This document shows, piece by piece, positions 41,342 to 50,061 of a stretch of DNA of 64,000 nucleotides. The DNA is from Colimorpha_A sp900556615. GTDB taxonomy: Bacteria > Bacillota > Clostridia > Oscillospirales > CAG-272. Position 1 is the first letter of the stretch. Each line of letters begins with the position of its first letter. The stretch spans positions 133,520 through 197,519 of the forward strand of contig CAVBUH010000073.1 of assembly GCA_963598415.1 (NCBI GenBank), given 5' to 3'. Position numbers and translations under genes: made by a program. Under the pieces are notes generated by a model that worked only from the letters and a program-made list of their open reading frames with translations, was not told the origin of the DNA and made no database searches.

Positions 41342-41605
41342 ATGACACCAGAAATCAAAAAGGGTATTATCGAAAAATATGCCACCCATGAGGGCGATAC
41401 CGGTTCCCCTGAAGTGCAGATTGCGATTCTTACTTATAGAATCAATAATCTGACCGAACATCTTAAGTCCAATGATAAGGATCATCACAGCCGCCGCGGA
41501 CTTCTTAAAATGGTCGGACACAGAAGAAACCTGTTGGGTTATCTCATGAAAACGGATATCGAAAGATATCGTGCTATCATTGAAAAGCTCGGAATCAGAA
41601 AGTAA
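41342..41605 (+). CDS. rpsO: 30S ribosomal protein S15
   Basis: An 87-residue S15, normal size. The conserved sequence includes GDTGSPEVQIAILT, HHSRRGLLKMVGHRRNLLGYL and the C-terminal LGIRK. It binds the central domain of 16S rRNA early in assembly. ATG 41342 follows TGAGGTGAAAAA. Located upstream of pnp as in many bacteria; a GC-rich hairpin at about 41609-41643 separates them and may cause partial termination. Confidence 0.96.
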   Translation: MTPEIKKGIIEKYATHEGDTGSPEVQIAILTYRINNLTEHLKSNDKDHHSRRGLLKMVGHRRNLLGYLMKTDIERYRAIIEKLGIRK

Positions 41606-41608
41606 TAC

Positions 41609-41643
41609 CGGGCGGGGTCAGGAGCATCAACAGCCCCACCGGC
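41609..41643 (+). other. GC-rich hairpin between rpsO and pnp
   Basis: CCGGGCGGGG pairs with CCCCACCGG across a 13-17 base loop, followed by AGTTTTG. It may be an attenuator or a processing site. The rest of the 41644-41903 stretch holds weaker hairpins and no gene. Confidence 0.5.
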
Positions 41644-41903
41644 AGTTTTGAATTGCTCTTAAAGTGGGGAACTGAACCTTAATGCGGTCCGGTTCCTCAT
41701 TACTGCGTTTATAGCTTCGTAAGTATTTGCGGGGATTATATAATTTTTGGAAGGCGCTCTTTTTTGCGAGCGTTTTCCCCACGTTTGCGGCGGAGGTCTA
41801 ATTTCCCGCCGAAGAATGTACGGTTCAGATTTCTGAACGTATGGAAGGTCCTTTATGTCGCGGGTACATATCGGACAAGATGTTTTTTGATGGAGGAAAA
41901 AGA

Positions 41904-44066
41904 ATGTTTGAAAATTACAAGGTATTTGAATACACAATGGCGGGAAGACCGCTGAAGATCGAAACGGGAAAGCTTGCCGGACTCGCAAACGGCTCCTGTC
42001 TTGTCAGATACGGTGATACTGCTATTCTTGCAACGGCTACCGCAAGCGCAAAGCCTCGCGATGGAATCGATTTTCTGCCCCTTTCGGTAGATTTTGAGGA
42101 GAGACAGTATTCTGTAGGCAAAATTCCCGGAGGCTATTTCAGAAGAGAGGGAAAACCCTCCGAAAAGGCAATCCTTACCTCCCGTGTGATCGACCGTCCG
42201 ATACGTCCCCTATTCCCGAAGGATCTTCGTAACGATGTGGCACTGAACCTGACGGTTATGTCGGTGGATAATGACTGTTCTCCTGAAATTTCGGCAATGA
42301 TCGGAGCTTCTATTGCGCTTTCTATCTCGGATATTCCGTGGAACGGTCCGATTGCCGGTGTTTTCGTCGGACTCGTCGATGGGGAATATGTGATAAATCC
42401 TACCGCTGCACAGCGTGAAAAAAGTGTTCTTGAGCTTACTGTTGCCGGCTCTGCCGAAAAAGTCGTTATGATTGAGGCAGGAGCAAAGGAAGTTTCCGAT
42501 GACGAGATGTTCAATGCTATTATGCTTGCTCATGAGGAGATAAAAAAGCTGGTTGCTTTTATCAACAACATTGTCAGAGAGATCGGAAAACCGAAATTCA
42601 GCTATCCTTCCTGCGAATTCGACCACGATATGTTCGACAAAGTGTTCGATTTCTGCGAGAAAGACGTCATGTTTGCCCTTGATACCGATGACAAAACGGT
42701 TCGCGACGAGAGAATGGTACCGATAAAGGATGCGATTGTTGAAAAATTTAGCGAGGAATATCCCGATATCGAAACAAGAATGGAAGAGCTTGTATATAAA
42801 ATTCAGAAAAAAATCGTGCGTCGCTGGCTTGTCAATGATAAGAAGCGTGTGGATGGCAGAAGAATGGATGAAATCCGTCCGCTTGATGCAGAGATTGATT
42901 TGCTTCCGAGAGCGCATGGGTCAGGGCTTTTTACAAGAGGACAGACGCAGGTACTGACGGTTGCGACGCTCGGAACGCTCGGAGATCAGCAGATGCTCGA
43001 CGGTATCGATGAGGAAGAATCCAAGAGATATATGCACCACTATAATATGCCCGGTTACTCAACCGGTGAAGCAAAACCGGTGCGTTCTCCCGGAAGACGT
43101 GAAATCGGTCACGGTGCACTTGCAGAGCGTTCTCTCGTGCCGGTTCTTCCTTCTGTTGAGGAGTTCCCTTATGCTATTCGCTGCGTTTCCGAGGTGCTTT
43201 CCTCAAACGGTTCTACTTCTCAGGCTTCTGTCTGCGGTTCTACCCTTGCCCTCATGGCGGCAGGCGTGCCGATTAAAGCTCCGGTTGCCGGTATTTCCTG
43301 TGGTCTTATTACAGAGGATGATGGAAGCTGGACTACCATGATTGATATTCAGGGACTTGAGGATTTCTACGGAGATATGGATTTTAAGGTGGCAGGTACT
43401 CACAAGGGTATTACCTCCATTCAGATGGATCTGAAAATTGACGGTCTTACTCCTGAAATCATTCGCGCTGCTCTCGAAACGACTCATAAGGGACGCGATT
43501 ATATTATTGATGAAGTTATCCTCAAGGCAATAGACAAGCCGAGAGATGAGGTATCAGAATATGCGCCCAAGATGATAAGTCTTAAGATAGATCCTGAGAA
43601 AATTGGTGATGTTATCGGACCTAAAGGTAAGGTGATTCAGAAAATTCAGGCTGAAACCGGAACAGAAATCAGCATTGAGGATGATGGTTCTATCTTCATT
43701 GCCGCGGTAAAACGCGACGGCGGTCTTGCGGCTGAAGCTGCGATCAGAAATATTGTTTTTGAACCGGAAATCGGCGCGGTTTATGAGGGAACGGTTACCC
43801 GTGTGATTCCGATCGGTGCATTTGTTGAATTTGCCCCCGGAAAAGAAGGATTGGTTCATATTTCCAAACTTGCTCATACAAGAGTGGAAAAGGTCGAGGA
43901 TGTTTGCAATGTCGGGGATAAGCTCGCCGTGAAATTCCTCGGTGTTGATGAGAAGGGCAGAATGAACCTCTCTCATAAGGATACGATTCCGCGTCCTGAG
44001 GGAGCGGAAGAGACGGAGTCTATCGAACGTCCCCGCAGACCGTTCAGGCCGAGACGCGAGCACTGA
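41904..44066 (+). CDS. pnp: Polyribonucleotide nucleotidyltransferase (PNPase)
   Basis: Phosphorolytic 3'-5' exoribonuclease of 720 residues, usual length. Two RNase PH domains: the first with KPSEKAILTSRVIDRPIRPLF, the second with RSPGRREIGHGALAERSL and SSNGSTSQASVCGSTLAL. Then a KH domain (IGPKGKVIQKIQAETGT) and an S1 domain (GAVYEGTVTRVIPIGAFVEF) near the C-terminus. I chose ATG 41904 with GGAGG 8 bp upstream over the longer frame. A strong terminator follows at 44103. Confidence 0.96.
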   Translation: MFENYKVFEYTMAGRPLKIETGKLAGLANGSCLVRYGDTAILATATASAKPRDGIDFLPLSVDFEERQYSVGKIPGGYFRREGKPSEKAILTSRVIDRPIRPLFPKDLRNDVALNLTVMSVDNDCSPEISAMIGASIALSISDIPWNGPIAGVFVGLVDGEYVINPTAAQREKSVLELTVAGSAEKVVMIEAGAKEVSDDEMFNAIMLAHEEIKKLVAFINNIVREIGKPKFSYPSCEFDHDMFDKVFDFCEKDVMFALDTDDKTVRDERMVPIKDAIVEKFSEEYPDIETRMEELVYKIQKKIVRRWLVNDKKRVDGRRMDEIRPLDAEIDLLPRAHGSGLFTRGQTQVLTVATLGTLGDQQMLDGIDEEESKRYMHHYNMPGYSTGEAKPVRSPGRREIGHGALAERSLVPVLPSVEEFPYAIRCVSEVLSSNGSTSQASVCGSTLALMAAGVPIKAPVAGISCGLITEDDGSWTTMIDIQGLEDFYGDMDFKVAGTHKGITSIQMDLKIDGLTPEIIRAALETTHKGRDYIIDEVILKAIDKPRDEVSEYAPKMISLKIDPEKIGDVIGPKGKVIQKIQAETGTEISIEDDGSIFIAAVKRDGGLAAEAAIRNIVFEPEIGAVYEGTVTRVIPIGAFVEFAPGKEGLVHISKLAHTRVEKVEDVCNVGDKLAVKFLGVDEKGRMNLSHKDTIPRPEGAEETESIERPRRPFRPRREH

Positions 44067-44102
44067 AAAATAAAGAATAATTGTTTTCCTACAAAGAATG
44101 CA

Positions 44103-44144
44103 AAATAAAGATGCGAGTTGTATTTACAGCTCGCATCTTTATTT
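44103..44144 (+). terminator. Rho-independent terminator of pnp
   Basis: 15-bp perfect stem AAATAAAGATGCGAG (44103-44117) and CTCGCATCTTTATTT (44130-44144). Its 3' arm runs straight into the target duplication of the TIR12 element. Confidence 0.8.
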
Positions 44145-44145
44145 A

Positions 44146-44552
44146 ATGTCTACTGAACAAGTCAAAAAAGCGGCTGCTATGAGGTATTCAGAGCATTTTT
44201 GACTTGTCTAAGTGCAAGGTTTTTAAGGCAATACTGCCGGGTGCACAGCTAACGCCTTTATTGCGCATTTGCTTGCATCTTTTCCGTCATACTTCACAAA
44301 TTTCGTCGGCAGAGGAGTCACTCTTGCCTCCTCAATTTGTATTGTCTGACGAAAAATCCGGCGGCGCGACTGCACAATAACCATTGTGCGGTATTGCCTT
44401 AAAAACCTTGCACTTAGGTGTTGCGTTTTCATGAAATCAGTAGTTCATCAAGGAATATCTGCCCCATATAAAAACATTATATACTGCTGTTTTTATATGG
44501 GGTATGGCTTTGCCACGCCAATCATTCGCAAAGCGAATGATTCAGTAGACAT
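44146..44552. mobile_element. MITE-like TIR12 element, copy 2 (407 bp) carrying a nested R1
   Basis: 12-bp perfect ends ATGTCTACTGAA / TTCAGTAGACAT. They are flanked by the direct repeat TATTTA (44140-44145 and 44553-44558). The left arm has a hairpin (CAAGTCAAAAA / TTTTTGACTTG). R1 at 44223-44402 is bracketed by AAGTGCAAGGTTTTT and AAAAACCTTGCACTT. The right arm has CCCCATATAAAAAC / GTTTTTATATGGGG and ATCATTCGC / GCGAATGAT. No protein is encoded. Confidence 0.75.
44223..44402. repeat. R1 repeat, forward, full-length reference copy (180 bp)
   Basis: Begins TTAAGGCAATACTGCCGGG and ends GCGGTATTGCCTTAA. It folds as one long hairpin: TTTTCCGTCA with TGACGAAAAA, AAATT with AATTTG, GAGGAG with CTCCTC at the tip. 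Confidence 0.85.
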
Positions 44553-44554
44553 TA

Positions 44555-44583
44555 TTTACAATTAGAAATTTTTGTGGTATACT
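44555..44583 (+). promoter_or_regulatory. Promoter of bceRS-like genes, overlapping the mobile element's flank
   Basis: TTTACA (44555-44560), 17 bp, TATACT (44578-44583), 45 bp before the start codon. The -35 shares TTTA with the element's right target duplication. Confidence 0.7.
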
Positions 44584-44627
44584 TTTTATAGCAATTTATT
44601 AACAGTTCCAATATGGGGAGAAAAGCT

Positions 44628-45302
44628 ATGTATCGTATACTGATAATTGAAGACGACCGTCAAATATCCTCAGCGCTAAAGCGCGGTCTTACCGCATGGG
44701 GATACGATGCCTGTGAGACCGAAGATTTCAGAGAAATAATAAATATTTTTTCTGAGTACTCACCTCATCTTGTTCTCCTTGATGTGTCTCTTCCGTTTTA
44801 TGACGGGTATTATTGGTGCAGGGAAATACGGAAAATATCAAGTGTGCCGGTGATATTCATATCTTCTGCATCGGATAATATGAATATTGTTATGGCTATG
44901 AATATGGGCGGAGATGATTTTGTGGCAAAGCCCTTTGACATGAGTGTGCTTACAGCGAAAATTCAGGCTGTTCTCCGTCGCACCTATGATTTTGGAGGAC
45001 AGGCAATGTTTCCCGAACATCTGGGAGCAAGACTGGATACATCGGGGGCTTGCCTTATCTATGAAGGAAGAAAGATAGAACTGACAAAGAACGAGTATAG
45101 GATTCTGCTTACACTTCTTCAGCGTAAGGGAAATATTGTCAGTAGAAGCACTCTTATGGAAAAGCTGTGGGAAACCGATTGTTACGTTGATGAGAATACT
45201 CTGACCGTAAATATGACAAGACTCAGAAAAAAGCTTGACGCTGAAGGGCTTCCTGATTTTATTGTCACCAAAAAAGGGCTTGGTTATCTTATTGAAAGGT
45301 GA
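44628..45302 (+). CDS. OmpR/BceR-type response regulator
   Basis: A 224-residue two-component regulator. The receiver domain (1-~115) has acidic residues in IIEDDRQ, the phospho-acceptor aspartate in LVLLDVSLPFYDG and the conserved lysine in VAKPFD. The C-terminal winged helix (~130-224) ends with NTLTVNMTRLRKKL and KKGLGYLIER-type wording. ATG 44628 has GGGGAG upstream. It is followed by the cognate kinase (7 bp gap) and a BceAB-type transporter, so it is expected to activate the transporter in response to a peptide antibiotic. Confidence 0.92.
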   Translation: MYRILIIEDDRQISSALKRGLTAWGYDACETEDFREIINIFSEYSPHLVLLDVSLPFYDGYYWCREIRKISSVPVIFISSASDNMNIVMAMNMGGDDFVAKPFDMSVLTAKIQAVLRRTYDFGGQAMFPEHLGARLDTSGACLIYEGRKIELTKNEYRILLTLLQRKGNIVSRSTLMEKLWETDCYVDENTLTVNMTRLRKKLDAEGLPDFIVTKKGLGYLIER

Positions 45303-45309
45303 ACATCAG

Positions 45310-46293
45310 ATGTTTTTTAAGTATTTGAAACGGCGTGCGGGCGATATATTTCTGATTGGTGTTTTCAGCGTGATTTTTGCCGGAATATTCGCTTTGTTCG
45401 ATTTAGAGTCGGCGGCAGTTGGATATGGAGCAATGCTTTGTGCGGCTGTTACAGCACTGTTCGTTTTTTTTGACTATCGAAGGTTCTCCGCATATTGCGG
45501 AAGGCTTGCTGTACTGAAAAATGAAATAACCCTTACTCTTGACAATTTGCCGGTTCCCCATGATCCGATCGGGAAAGAATATACGGAGCTTATTAAAGAG
45601 CTTTTCAGCGAGCTTCGGCATGTTGCGGATATGAATGAAAACCGACGCAGAGAAACCGATGAATATTATACCGTTTGGGTACATCAAATAAAAACCCCGA
45701 TATCTGCCATGCGGCTTTTGCTGAGCGAGAGAGACGATGAAGAATCGAAAGAGCTTCTTGAAGAACTGTTTCGGATAGAACAGTATGTGGAAATGGTTAT
45801 GATAAGGCTTCGTCTTGGGTCTGACAGTACGGATTACGTCCTTAGGGAGTGCAATATAAATAAGATAACCAGAACGGCGGTGAGAAAGTTTGCACCGCAG
45901 TTTATAAGAAAAAAGCTTGGACTTCATTACAATGTTCCTGATTTGAAGGTTATAACCGATGAAAAGTGGCTGTCCTTTGTTATTGAACAGTTGTTATCGA
46001 ATTCACTTAAATATACTTCCTGCGGAACGATTTCGATCTATATGAGGGAGCCGCTGACGCTTGTGATAAGCGATACGGGCATCGGAATCAGTTCGGAGGA
46101 TCTGCCGCGGATATTTGAAAACGGCTATACGGGGCTGACAGGACGGCTTGACAAGAAGGCCTCCGGAATCGGGCTTTATTTGTGCCGAATGATCTGTGAC
46201 CGTCTTGGTCACAGAATCTATGCGGAATCCGCAGTGGGAGAGGGAACGTCGGTTATGATATGTCTTGATTCTGTGAAAATAAAACCGGAATAG
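45310..46293 (+). CDS. BceS-type intramembrane-sensing histidine kinase
   Basis: A 327-residue kinase. Two transmembrane helices with almost no extracellular loop lie at ~14-34 and ~37-57, the hallmark of the BceS group. The H-box is VWVHQIKTPISAMRL. ATPase motifs are NSLKYTSCG (N box), ISDTGIGISSEDLPRIFE (G1/F) and GIGLYLCRMI (G2). I chose ATG 45310 just after the regulator stop (GAAAGGTGAA upstream). In this family the kinase does not sense the drug itself but the flux of its partner BceAB transporter, encoded next. Confidence 0.92.
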   Translation: MFFKYLKRRAGDIFLIGVFSVIFAGIFALFDLESAAVGYGAMLCAAVTALFVFFDYRRFSAYCGRLAVLKNEITLTLDNLPVPHDPIGKEYTELIKELFSELRHVADMNENRRRETDEYYTVWVHQIKTPISAMRLLLSERDDEESKELLEELFRIEQYVEMVMIRLRLGSDSTDYVLRECNINKITRTAVRKFAPQFIRKKLGLHYNVPDLKVITDEKWLSFVIEQLLSNSLKYTSCGTISIYMREPLTLVISDTGIGISSEDLPRIFENGYTGLTGRLDKKASGIGLYLCRMICDRLGHRIYAESAVGEGTSVMICLDSVKIKPE

Positions 46294-46297
46294 CTGT

Positions 46298-46317
46298 TTC
46301 TTACTGAAGTGTAAGAA
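46298..46317 (+). promoter_or_regulatory. Candidate BceR-type operator upstream of ABC genes
   Basis: Perfect palindrome TTCTTAC-N6-GTAAGAA, ending 52 bp upstream of the TATAAT at 46370. A further TGTAAG half-site is at 46331-46336. Confidence 0.5.
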
Positions 46318-46369
46318 TGAGAAGGGGAAATGTAAGCCAAAACTATGGCAGGACGTTTTCCCTTTCTGG

Positions 46370-46375
46370 TATAAT
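46370..46375 (+). promoter_or_regulatory. -10 element of the bceAB-like promoter
   Basis: TATAAT with no recognisable -35 (GGCAGG at the expected place), as expected for an activator-dependent promoter. Confidence 0.5.
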
Positions 46376-46452
46376 TTATGCGTAAGAACAGGATCCATCA
46401 GTGCCGAGCTTATGGTGCGGTGGGGAAATTTTAGAAAGGAACGGTTATTCAT

Positions 46453-47217
46453 ATGAATGTTCTTGAAGTTAAAAATCTGAGAAAAGTATATACAACACGT
46501 TTTGGAGGGAGCCGCGTTACTGCTCTTGAGAATGTGAGCTTTGAGGTTCAGGAAGGTGAGTATGTGGCGATTATGGGAGAATCGGGATCCGGAAAAACCA
46601 CTTTACTCAATATAATTGCCTCTCTTGATAAGCCTACCTCCGGCAGTGCAGTTCTCGGAGGGATTGATCTTTGTAAAGTAAAGGATAAAGATATTGCGGT
46701 TTTTCGGAGAAATAACCTTGGTTTTGTTTTTCAGGATTTTAATTTGCTTGACTCTTTTTCTGTAAGAGATAATATTTTTCTTCCCCTTGTTCTCGCGGGC
46801 AAGAGTTATGCAGAGATGGAAAGACGCTTGACTCCGATTGCTTACGAGCTGGGAATCGGGGAGCTTCTTTCAAAATTTCCCTATGAGATATCGGGAGGGC
46901 AAAAGCAGAGGGCAGCGGTAGCACGAGCTTTGATTACCGAACCGAAAATTATTCTTGCCGACGAGCCTACGGGAGCGCTTGACTCCCGTTCCTCTGACGA
47001 GCTTCTGCGCCTTTTTGCGGAGATCAATGAAAAGGGACAGACAATCCTGATGGTCACGCATTCTGCTAAGGCGGCAAGCCGAGCCGGACGTGTACTTTTT
47101 ATCAAAGACGGGACAGTGTTTCATCAGCTTTACCGCGGCGACTGCAGCGATGAGGAAATGTATCAAAAAATTTCCGATACTTTGACGATCATTGCGACCG
47201 GAGGGCACGATAGATGA
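46453..47217 (+). CDS. BceA-type ABC transporter ATPase
   Basis: A 254-residue ATPase. Walker A is GESGSGKTTLL, the Q-loop is in GFVFQDFNLLD, the signature is ISGGQKQRAAVARAL and Walker B is ILADEPTGALD, followed by the H-loop in VTHSAKAA. This is the FtsE/LolD/BceA branch. ATG 46453 follows GAAAGGAACGG. Its last four bases overlap the permease start (47214-47217). With the permease and the BceRS-like kinase pair it forms a peptide-antibiotic detoxification and sensing module acting on lipid II cycle inhibitors. Confidence 0.93.
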   Translation: MNVLEVKNLRKVYTTRFGGSRVTALENVSFEVQEGEYVAIMGESGSGKTTLLNIIASLDKPTSGSAVLGGIDLCKVKDKDIAVFRRNNLGFVFQDFNLLDSFSVRDNIFLPLVLAGKSYAEMERRLTPIAYELGIGELLSKFPYEISGGQKQRAAVARALITEPKIILADEPTGALDSRSSDELLRLFAEINEKGQTILMVTHSAKAASRAGRVLFIKDGTVFHQLYRGDCSDEEMYQKISDTLTIIATGGHDR

Positions 47218-49235
47218 AATCAGGACTTTATATACGCCTTGCGGCTGGAAACATAAGAAAAAACAGAAAAATATATCTGCCGTATATTTTGACATGCGTC
47301 TGTATGATAGCGATTTTCTATATTCTTGCTTTTCTTTCAAAGGATCCGGGAGTTGGTGAGATAAGAGGAGGGCGTACACTTGGAACGATTCTCGGCTTTG
47401 GTTATATTACAATAGCGATTTTCTCCTCTTTATTTCTTTTCTATACCAACAGTTTTATTGTGAAGCGCAGAAGAAAAGAGCTTGGTCTCTATAATGTTCT
47501 CGGAATGGGAAAGCGGCATATTGCAGCAGTTATGTTTTGTGAAAATGCTATGGTCGGTATGCTTGGACTGATATTGGGGCTTGGTTCGGGAATTCTTCTG
47601 TCAAAACTGTCGCAAATGTGTCTTTTCAAACTTATGGGAAGTGTTGCGCCGTTTGAGTTTTATGTTAATATTCCGGTTGGGGTGATAACTGTCGTGATCT
47701 ATTCAGCGGTGTTTTTCCTTATTTATTTAAGTTCCCTGCGAAAACTCGGCACGGCAAGTCCAATAGAGCTTCTCCGTGAAAGTAGTGTCGGTGAAAAAGA
47801 GCCCAAGGGAAACTTTCTTATATCCTTCTTGGGATTGATATTAATTGGCATAGGGTATTATTTAGCGTTGACGATAAAAGAACCAATCGAAGCGATGGCT
47901 TGGTTCTTTGTGGCGGTTATACTTGTTATCATCGGAACATATTGCTGCTTTATTTCGGGAAGTGTAACTTTTTTGCGATTGCTAAAAAAGAATAAGAAAT
48001 ATTATTATTCACCGAAGCATTTTACCTCTGTGTCGGGGATGACCTATAGAATGAAACGGAATGGAGCGGGGCTCGCTTCTATCTGTATTCTTTCGACAAT
48101 GGTTTTAGTTACGCTTTCTTCTGTTACTTGTTTGTATGTGGGAAAAACGGAGTCTTTACGCTCAATATATCCGAGACAGATAATCTTGGGGCTCGATCAC
48201 TCGGACGACATGACGGCTGATCTGATAAAAACCGTGATAGACGATACTATGAACGATTTTCAAGCGAAAATGGAAAAATACAGAAGCTATCGCTATTTTT
48301 CAGGTTATGTGAGAGAAGAGAGTGGGAATATTGATTTTGACAGAGCAGGGGCATCCTCGCTGATTCGCATATTCGCGATAACCTATGAGGATTATACAGA
48401 CGGTCAGGGAAAAGCTCCGCTTAAGGATGGGGAAGCGTTGGTATTTTATGTGAATGGAGATACACCGGAAAAGATTACCTTTACCAATGGAAAAAGCTAT
48501 AAGGTTACGGGAAACCCCGACGCGGAAAATTTCCTTTTATCGGGTTCCTATGAATCCAGCGGTATTTGGGTGGTATTACCCGGAGATGAGGACATTGACG
48601 GGCTTGTCAAAATGTATGCAGACATAAATTTTTCCGGTTCACCCGAAATGAGCTTTCCGAATTTTTATTTCGGATTTGATATTGATGCTCCGCAGGATAC
48701 AAGGCTGAATATTTATGATAAGCTATCCGAAAGACTGAGTGAAAATATGTCGAAAAGTGAATCGGTTACCTACTATTCTTATTCCATGAGTGGTTCCGAT
48801 ATCAATGAGGCAGATTTCTTTGGAACATATTCAGGTTTATTTTTTATAGGTATTTTTCTGGGAGCTGCCTTTATTCTTGCTACGATACTGATTATGTACT
48901 ACAAGCAGGTTACCGAGGGGTATGAGGATCAGTCGCGTTTTGATATTATGCAGAAGGTTGGAATGACAAAGTCGGAGATTCGTTCTACGGTAAATTCTCA
49001 GGTAATAACGGTATTCTTTCTCCCACTGATAGCTTCCGGCGTGCATATGGCTTTTGCTTTTTCGATGATTAACAGAGTGCTGATACTGTTTAATCTGGAT
49101 AATATCAAACTGTTTCTATTTACATCGGGTGCTGCATTCTTAATTTTTGCGGTATTTTATGTTATTGTTTATCTTGTTACGTCAAGGGCATATTTCGGAA
49201 TTGTAAGCTCTGTCCCCGACAGGAGAATCGCGTGA
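47214..49235 (+). CDS. BceB-type ABC transporter permease
   Basis: A 673-residue FtsX-family permease with the BceB layout. One N-terminal helix is followed by three more (to ~270 residues with the second group), two helices near 200-250, a fifth/sixth pair near 285-305, a large extracellular domain of ~210 residues (~310-525) and a final bundle of about four helices. The extracellular domain gives specificity in this family, but the cognate peptide cannot be read from sequence. ATGA overlap with the ATPase gene; a terminator follows at 49249. Confidence 0.9.
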   Translation: MKSGLYIRLAAGNIRKNRKIYLPYILTCVCMIAIFYILAFLSKDPGVGEIRGGRTLGTILGFGYITIAIFSSLFLFYTNSFIVKRRRKELGLYNVLGMGKRHIAAVMFCENAMVGMLGLILGLGSGILLSKLSQMCLFKLMGSVAPFEFYVNIPVGVITVVIYSAVFFLIYLSSLRKLGTASPIELLRESSVGEKEPKGNFLISFLGLILIGIGYYLALTIKEPIEAMAWFFVAVILVIIGTYCCFISGSVTFLRLLKKNKKYYYSPKHFTSVSGMTYRMKRNGAGLASICILSTMVLVTLSSVTCLYVGKTESLRSIYPRQIILGLDHSDDMTADLIKTVIDDTMNDFQAKMEKYRSYRYFSGYVREESGNIDFDRAGASSLIRIFAITYEDYTDGQGKAPLKDGEALVFYVNGDTPEKITFTNGKSYKVTGNPDAENFLLSGSYESSGIWVVLPGDEDIDGLVKMYADINFSGSPEMSFPNFYFGFDIDAPQDTRLNIYDKLSERLSENMSKSESVTYYSYSMSGSDINEADFFGTYSGLFFIGIFLGAAFILATILIMYYKQVTEGYEDQSRFDIMQKVGMTKSEIRSTVNSQVITVFFLPLIASGVHMAFAFSMINRVLILFNLDNIKLFLFTSGAAFLIFAVFYVIVYLVTSRAYFGIVSSVPDRRIA

Positions 49236-49248
49236 AAAAATATCTTTC

Positions 49249-49278
49249 CGGAGCGGCATTTCGCCGCTCCGTATTTTT
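49249..49278 (+). terminator. Rho-independent terminator of bceRS-bceAB-like region
   Basis: 9-bp perfect stem CGGAGCGGC (49249-49257) and GCCGCTCCG (49263-49271), then TATTTTTG. Confidence 0.85.
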
Positions 49279-49417
49279 GTAATCTGAAAACTAACCGCTG
49301 AGCGAGTGGTCAGACTGAAGAAACAGCATTTTGCAGGAGATACCCTGCTTCTTTCTTGAGAAGAAAGAGAAAATGAAAGGTATAGGAAAAAACGGCGTTT
49401 TGGGCAGATAAAAGTTT

Positions 49418-49595
49418 TTAAGGTAATACCGCACAATGATTATTGTACAGTTGCGCCGCCAGATTTTTCATCAGGCAAACAAATTGAGGAGGTAAGAGCG
49501 ACGCCTCTGCCGATAAAATTTGTGAAGTATGACGGAAAAGACGCGAGCAATTGCGCAATGAAGGAGTTAGCCGTGCTCCGTTGGTGTTGCCTTAA
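49418..49595. repeat. R1 repeat, reverse
   Basis: Begins TTAAGGTAATACCGCAC and ends GGTGTTGCCTTAA. The interior is the reverse complement of the other copies (AAATTGAGGAGG, GCCGATAAAATTTGTGAAG, TGACGGAAAAGACG). Confidence 0.8.
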
Positions 49596-49682
49596 GGATT
49601 GTTATGAAATCGCTGAATCTATTGGAAATGCAGATTTCCGAGATAATTTATTGAATGGTAAGACAAAAAACGAAGGGATTGA

Positions 49683-49721
49683 TTAAGGCAACACCGACGG
49701 GGCACAGTGGTGCTGTCTTAA
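49683..49721. repeat. Miniature R1 (39 bp)
   Basis: TTAAGGCAACACCG joined to GGTGCTGTCTTAA with only a dozen bases between. It sits 87 bp after a full R1 copy. Confidence 0.6.
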
Positions 49722-49988
49722 GTATATAGTACGGAAAAATTACAAGTGTGAATGTTATGCTGTCCGAAAATAGAATAATGCTTAAATGACCATATTGCTG
49801 TGACGAGAATACGATGAAATAGGTTTGCGGTTGCGGAGAAATTTTGTACTATCATTTTGTTAAAAGGAGTTTCGGTTCTGTTGATACTATGACTTGGCGG
49901 ATTGAGAAAGCTGATCGTTTAACCGATGCTTCTGATTTTCAAGAGAACTCACCATCAGATTCCGGTAAGAAAGAAATAGATATTTCCC
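49722..49988. other. Intergenic stretch without a supported gene
   Basis: A 40-codon plus-strand frame (49889-50011) is open but its nearest AAAAGGAG is ~19 bp upstream and its stop lies in the next promoter. Nothing else recognised. Confidence 0.4.
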
Positions 49989-50017
49989 TTGTAAAATATG
50001 GAGCAGTGTGATATAAT
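49989..50017 (+). promoter_or_regulatory. Promoter of YczE-like membrane protein gene
   Basis: TTGTAA (49989-49994), 17 bp, TATAAT (50012-50017), 45 bp before the start. Confidence 0.65.
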
Positions 50018-50061
50018 ATCATACATCGTGTTTGACGCGTTACACATGGAAGGAAAAGAAA

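Noticed and set aside
44223..44432. 70-residue minus-strand frame as a real small gene
   Set aside because: It lies entirely in R1 and its neighbour arm; a related copy is broken by a small deletion, so coding selection is unlikely.
49889..50011. 40-codon plus-strand open frame upstream of the YczE-like gene
   Set aside because: The nearest AAAAGGAG is about 19 bp from the ATG, the stop lies inside the -10 of the next promoter, and no known family is evident.
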